DNA of 64,000 nt from Chrysomallon squamiferum (taxonomy: Eukaryota; Mollusca; Gastropoda; Neomphalida; Peltospiridae), in NCBI GenBank assembly GCA_012295275.1, contig CM022675.1:12041016-12105015 (forward strand), written 5' to 3'. Positions 61,280 to 64,000 of the stretch are shown in pieces. The position numbers were made by a program, and so were the translations under genes. How positions within the stretch are numbered: position 1 is the first letter of the stretch; every line of letters starts with the position of its first letter. A model generated the notes under the pieces. It worked only from the letters and a program-made list of their open reading frames with translations, did not search any database and was not told where the DNA came from.

Positions 61280-63908
61280 TTTATTTTTATTTTTAATTTT
61301 TATTTTTTATATTTTATTTCAGATCTCATACCTCATGTTCCTCATGTTATACAGCTACATTTTACTTGTCGAGTTCAGAAGTACTTTTTCTCTGTTCGAA
61401 GCCATTCTCATTGGCTGGGTTTTCACGATCTTCACTGAAGAAATAAGACAGGTGTTTATGGGAAGTGCAACCTCACTGCGATCGAAAATGGCTTCGTACT
61501 TCACAGATTCCTGGAACATTCTAGACGTCATAACAATTGTTCTTTTCACATTAGGAATGGTCTTGCGCTTCATCCCTGGTGAAAACTTTCTCGAAGCAGC
61601 GAGGGTGGTTCTGGCTCTGAATCTCGTGTCTTTCTTTCTGCGTATCCTGCACATTTTCTCAGTGAACAAACAGCTAGGACCAAAGCTTGTCATGATAAAA
61701 AGAATGGTAAGAAAGTCACTGTCATCGTCAAACATTTAATTTATTATTTCGTTCATTGATAAATTCACATATATTTTTTTTTTTTCCCATTACTAATTCA
61801 TTCATTCGTTGCTTCTTTCATTAATTCAGTAATTTTTTTCATTATGAGTTAATTAATTCATTCATTCACTCGTTCATTCACTAACTCTGTTTGTTTTTCA
61901 GCTGGAAGATCTCTTGTCCTTTGTCATAATTCTCATGGTGTTTATCCTGGCATATGCAATTGCTTCAGAGGCCATTTTGTATCCAAACGCTCCTTTTGAC
62001 TCATACTTGCTTTTCTACACAATTCGCAAAGCCTACTGGACAGTATATGGAGAACTCTTTTTGCAAGAACTGGAAGCCTCAATTGGTAAGAAAATTCATT
62101 TTTCATCTTTCCACTATTTGACATAAGCACTACAATCTTCTGACACAAATGAAAACTATGGTAGAAGTATCTACCTAGGCATCGTACTGAATTGTTTTAA
62201 ATATTATACCAGACACAAGAGATAGATACATTTCATTTTTGTCGTAATGGAATACCAGAGTTTATATATATATATATAACAGCTAAAAAGGTTACCATAG
62301 GTAGGGAAAAAATCATAAGAGTGGTCAGTATAACAATTATTGAAGGTATTTGAGAGGTTAAATTACATTCTTATTGTGCTATTAGTTATATCTATTAAAT
62401 ACAATGAGTTTTTGCTTGCACTGATTTTGACATAATTATGTGAAGAAATTTATCTCTTGGTTGGATGAAATAAATACAAAGGGATGCGACTCTACCTTGA
62501 TGAATTTAGTTATTAACTGCAGTACACTATACCTATACTCAAACTATTAATAAATGAGAACAGTGATATGGATAAATAACAAATACATCATACTGTTCAC
62601 CATGCATGTATGTAAGGGATTTCACAACAATAATAATGGGAATTGTAAACTTGATAAACCTGTGGTAACCTGTAGGTTACCAGGTCCTATTTTGTGGTAA
62701 CCTCTAAATGGGTTACCAGACATGATTCTTATTTCAATGCCTGTTACAGCAAACATGTTGATACAGAACTCTTATACTGAACTACTGCAGCTTATCTGTT
62801 CATAAATTTCAGGTAATCTTTTTATGCTACAAGTAATGTTTTGATATACTGCAGCTAATCTTTTGATATAATACAGCAGATCTGTTCATATATTACAGCT
62901 AACGTGTTGATATAATACAGCTAATGTGTTGATATATTGCATCTAATGTGTTGATATATTGCATCTAATGTGTTGATATATTGCAGCTAATGTGTTGATA
63001 TATTACAGCTCATGTGTTGATACATTGCATCTTATGTGTTTACATATTACAGCTAATATTTTGATATTAGATATTAAACAATATAACTAAGAATATGTTA
63101 CAGCAAATCTGTTAATATTATTACAGCAAACAAGTTGATATATTGCAGCTGTGTTGCTATATCCCAGATAATTCATATATTATAGGTAATACGATGATTT
63201 TTCACAACTAATGTCTTGATTATATTACTTCTAACATATTACTTTATTACATCTAATGTGTTGATATATTACAGCAAATGTGCTAATGTATTGATATATC
63301 ACAGCTAATGTGCTGATATATTACAGCTAATATGTTGATAGTAGATACCAAAAATACGACTAAAGTATATAGTTAATGTTTTGATACATTGTAGCCAATG
63401 TTCTGATATATTGCAGCTTATGAGTTGATATTAGATATTAAAGATAAAACCTAAGATATGTTATAGCAAATATGTTGACATATGACAGCTAACATGTTGA
63501 TATATAACTGCTAATGTGTTGATATATGACAGCTTATGTATTGATATATTACAGTTCATGTGTAAATATATTACAGCTAATGTGTTGATATATTACAGCT
63601 AATGTATTGATATTTTACAGTTCATGTGTAAATATATTACAGCTGTGTTGATATATTACAGTTCATGTGTAAATATATTACAGCTAATGTGTTGATATAT
63701 TACAGTTTATGTGTAAATATCTTACAGCTAATGTATAAAAATATCTTACAGCTAATAACGACTGCACAAATGACCCAGCTCTCTTTGCTGACCACAAGAG
63801 TCTGAGATGTCCATCTGAAGTTGGGAAATACCTTGTACCAGTACTGATGGGAATCTACATCTTGCTCACTAATGTCCTCCTGCTCAATCTACTCATTGCT
63901 ATGTTCAG
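46269..63908 (+). CDS. TRPM cation channel (TRPM-B), 22 exons, frameshift in exon 6, continues past window
   Basis: Exons: 46269-46403, 46844-46914, 47556-47727, 48692-48872, 49568-49731, 50566-50748, 50977-51083, 51796-51893, 52308-52510, 53011-53111, 53590-53724, 53983-54036, 56912-57125, 57402-57520, 58243-58343, 59058-59283, 59762-59881, 60491-60555, 61015-61117, 61323-61706, 61902-62085 and 63752-63908. All have GT-AG borders. Apart from exon 6 they keep frame for about 1090 codons, from the cytosolic homology regions through S1-S6. Exon 6 is 183 bp against 184 in copy A: near 50697 one base is missing, giving an early TAG. The cause could be a real mutation, a sequencing error or altered splicing. 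The TRP box, coiled coil and any C-terminal enzyme domain lie outside the window. The product is a calcium-permeable or monovalent cation channel by family. Confidence 0.88.
48101..48330 (+). repeat. (CT)n array plus copy B-specific insert in TRPM-B intron 3
   Basis: A CT run of about 39 units (48101-48178) is followed by a short CA run. About 130 bp with no counterpart in TRPM-A then follows, before the TG run shared by both copies. The insert is unusually CG-containing for this region and may be a small retroposed or gap-repair insertion. Confidence 0.75.
49220..49286 (+). repeat. (ATA)n array in TRPM-B intron 4
   Basis: About 22 units of AAT/ATA, absent from TRPM-A intron 4, which has a short AT run at that point instead. 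Non-coding. Confidence 0.9.
54169..54392 (+). mobile_element. Copy B-specific 220-bp insertion in TRPM-B intron 12
   Basis: TRPM-A reads AAACTTATACTAATATA here without interruption, whereas TRPM-B has about 220 extra bases between AAACTT and ACTTACACTAAT. ACTT occurs at both edges, which could be a short target-site duplication. An A-run of about 22 lies inside the insert, not at its end. The sequence is not recognised. It could equally be a loss in copy A. Confidence 0.4.
57578..58192 (+). repeat. Compound CT / minisatellite array in TRPM-B intron 14
   Basis: A unit of roughly 90-120 bp, marked by GCCCCTCATGGATGTATTC and TCTGTCTAATGGTTTCTC, occurs three times (near 57826, 57917 and 58036) with a weaker copy at 57578. 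CT runs of variable length separate the units. The overlapping Ser-Leu open frames are not genes. The long CT tracts lie on the sense strand just before exon 15. Confidence 0.9.
58690..59045 (+). repeat. ATT-rich array in TRPM-B intron 15
   Basis: Successive ATT runs are separated by the recurring spacer ATTCTTTTATGTACTATTAT (three times), so this is also a compound repeat. It ends only a few bases before the polypyrimidine tract of exon 16. Confidence 0.85.
61196..61290 (+). repeat. (ATT)n array in TRPM-B intron 19
   Basis: About 27 ATT units lie just upstream of exon 20. They extend the exon's open frame with a meaningless Leu run, so the exon start is taken at the acceptor (61321-61322). 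Confidence 0.9.
62780..63751 (+). repeat. About 40-unit, 22-bp degenerate minisatellite built on the 3' splice site, TRPM-B intron 21
   Basis: The unit is close to TTACAGCTAATGTGTTGATA with a period near 22 bp. About 40 units fill almost 1 kb and run directly into exon 22, whose own junction reads CTTACAG then CTAATAACG. So the acceptor and the first five exon bases are themselves a copy of the unit, and most repeats carry a plausible acceptor (ACAG or GCAG) plus a CTAAT branch-like motif. Units used as exon would mostly hit a stop (AGC TAA) in the next unit. Confidence 0.9.
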
Positions 63909-64000
63909 GTTAGTTGAAATCAGATATCTGTTTTTGCATCAGTAGCTATATTGTAATGTCTAGATGATTTATATCATCGTATTGTATATCATGAAGTCAA
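63909..64000 (+). other. Start of TRPM-B intron 22
   Basis: The donor GTTAGT follows ATG TTC AG (phase 2). The next exon, expected to carry the TRP box, is outside the window. Confidence 0.8.

Larger units (their letters stand above)
61015..63908 (+). other. TRPM-B transmembrane and pore block
   Basis: Exons 19-22 encode the channel domain. S1 starts at FYTAPIIIFYLNV. S2 holds FTEEIRQ and S3 holds SWNILDV; the Glu/Gln and Asn/Asp pairs match the calcium-binding site between S2 and S3 of TRPM2, 4, 5 and 8. S4 ends HIFSVNKQLGPK. S5 lies in exon 21 (LSFVIILMVFILAYAIAS). The pore segment AYWTVYGELF is closer to the YGEVF type of TRPM1/3/6/7 than to the FGQIP type of TRPM2/8. A Cys pair (CTNDP and RCPSE) follows in the outer pore loop. 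S6 is LLTNVLLLNLLIAMF. The mix of TRPM2/8-like sensor and TRPM1/3-like filter is seen directly; its functional meaning is inference. Confidence 0.85.

Overview
The window looks like a stretch of mollusc, most likely cephalopod (octopus-type), nuclear genome. It is AT-rich, has multi-exon genes with kilobase introns, and carries very long GA/CT, CA/TG and ATT microsatellites, tRNA-SINE-like fragments and T/A homopolymers. The lineage is an inference from texture and gene structure, not a database result. Most short open frames in it are translated microsatellites.

Layout. (1) 1-17.6 kb: no protein gene is visible. It holds microsatellites, a 31-bp minisatellite, a diverged inverted repeat, SINE-like pieces, a possible hAT-type element and a CpG-rich block at about 14.5-14.86 kb that could be a promoter. 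(2) 17,642-24,453 (+): a complete ten-exon SLC17 (sialin-like) transporter of about 605 aa; two consecutive introns use GC-AG boundaries. (3) 27,092-38,202 (+): the first thirteen exons of a TRPM channel gene (TRPM-A, N-terminal MHR/SLOG half), running into a 200-N gap; a lone 32-codon terminal exon and a long AT-rich 3' region follow. (4) 42,562-57,120: a second, direct copy of 20,907-38,202. It carries a broken SLC17 remnant (exon 6 with a frameshift and an intact exon 10; exons 7-9 lost in a 2.5-kb deletion) and a second TRPM gene. (5) TRPM-B (46,269 to beyond 63,908, +) continues through the transmembrane domain and pore and leaves the window just after S6.

How the parts relate. A segment from SLC17 intron 5 to at least TRPM exon 13 was duplicated in tandem. 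As assembled, TRPM-A has an intact N-terminal half and no visible channel half, while TRPM-B has the channel half but a 1-bp deletion in exon 6. Flanks, introns and most exons of the copies are nearly identical, yet exon 3 (19 amino-acid changes, 2 silent) and the start of exon 9 (10 changes) differ strongly, almost only at replacement sites.

Three TRPM introns (4, 10 and 21) carry tandem repeats whose unit is the 3' splice-site or branch-point segment. In intron 10 the array is exactly 25 x 35 bp in copy A and one unit in copy B. A CTCF-like motif sits between the SLC17 and TRPM genes in both copies. The main caveats are assembly quality (the 200-N gap, homopolymer indels) and whether the duplication could be partly a haplotype artefact.
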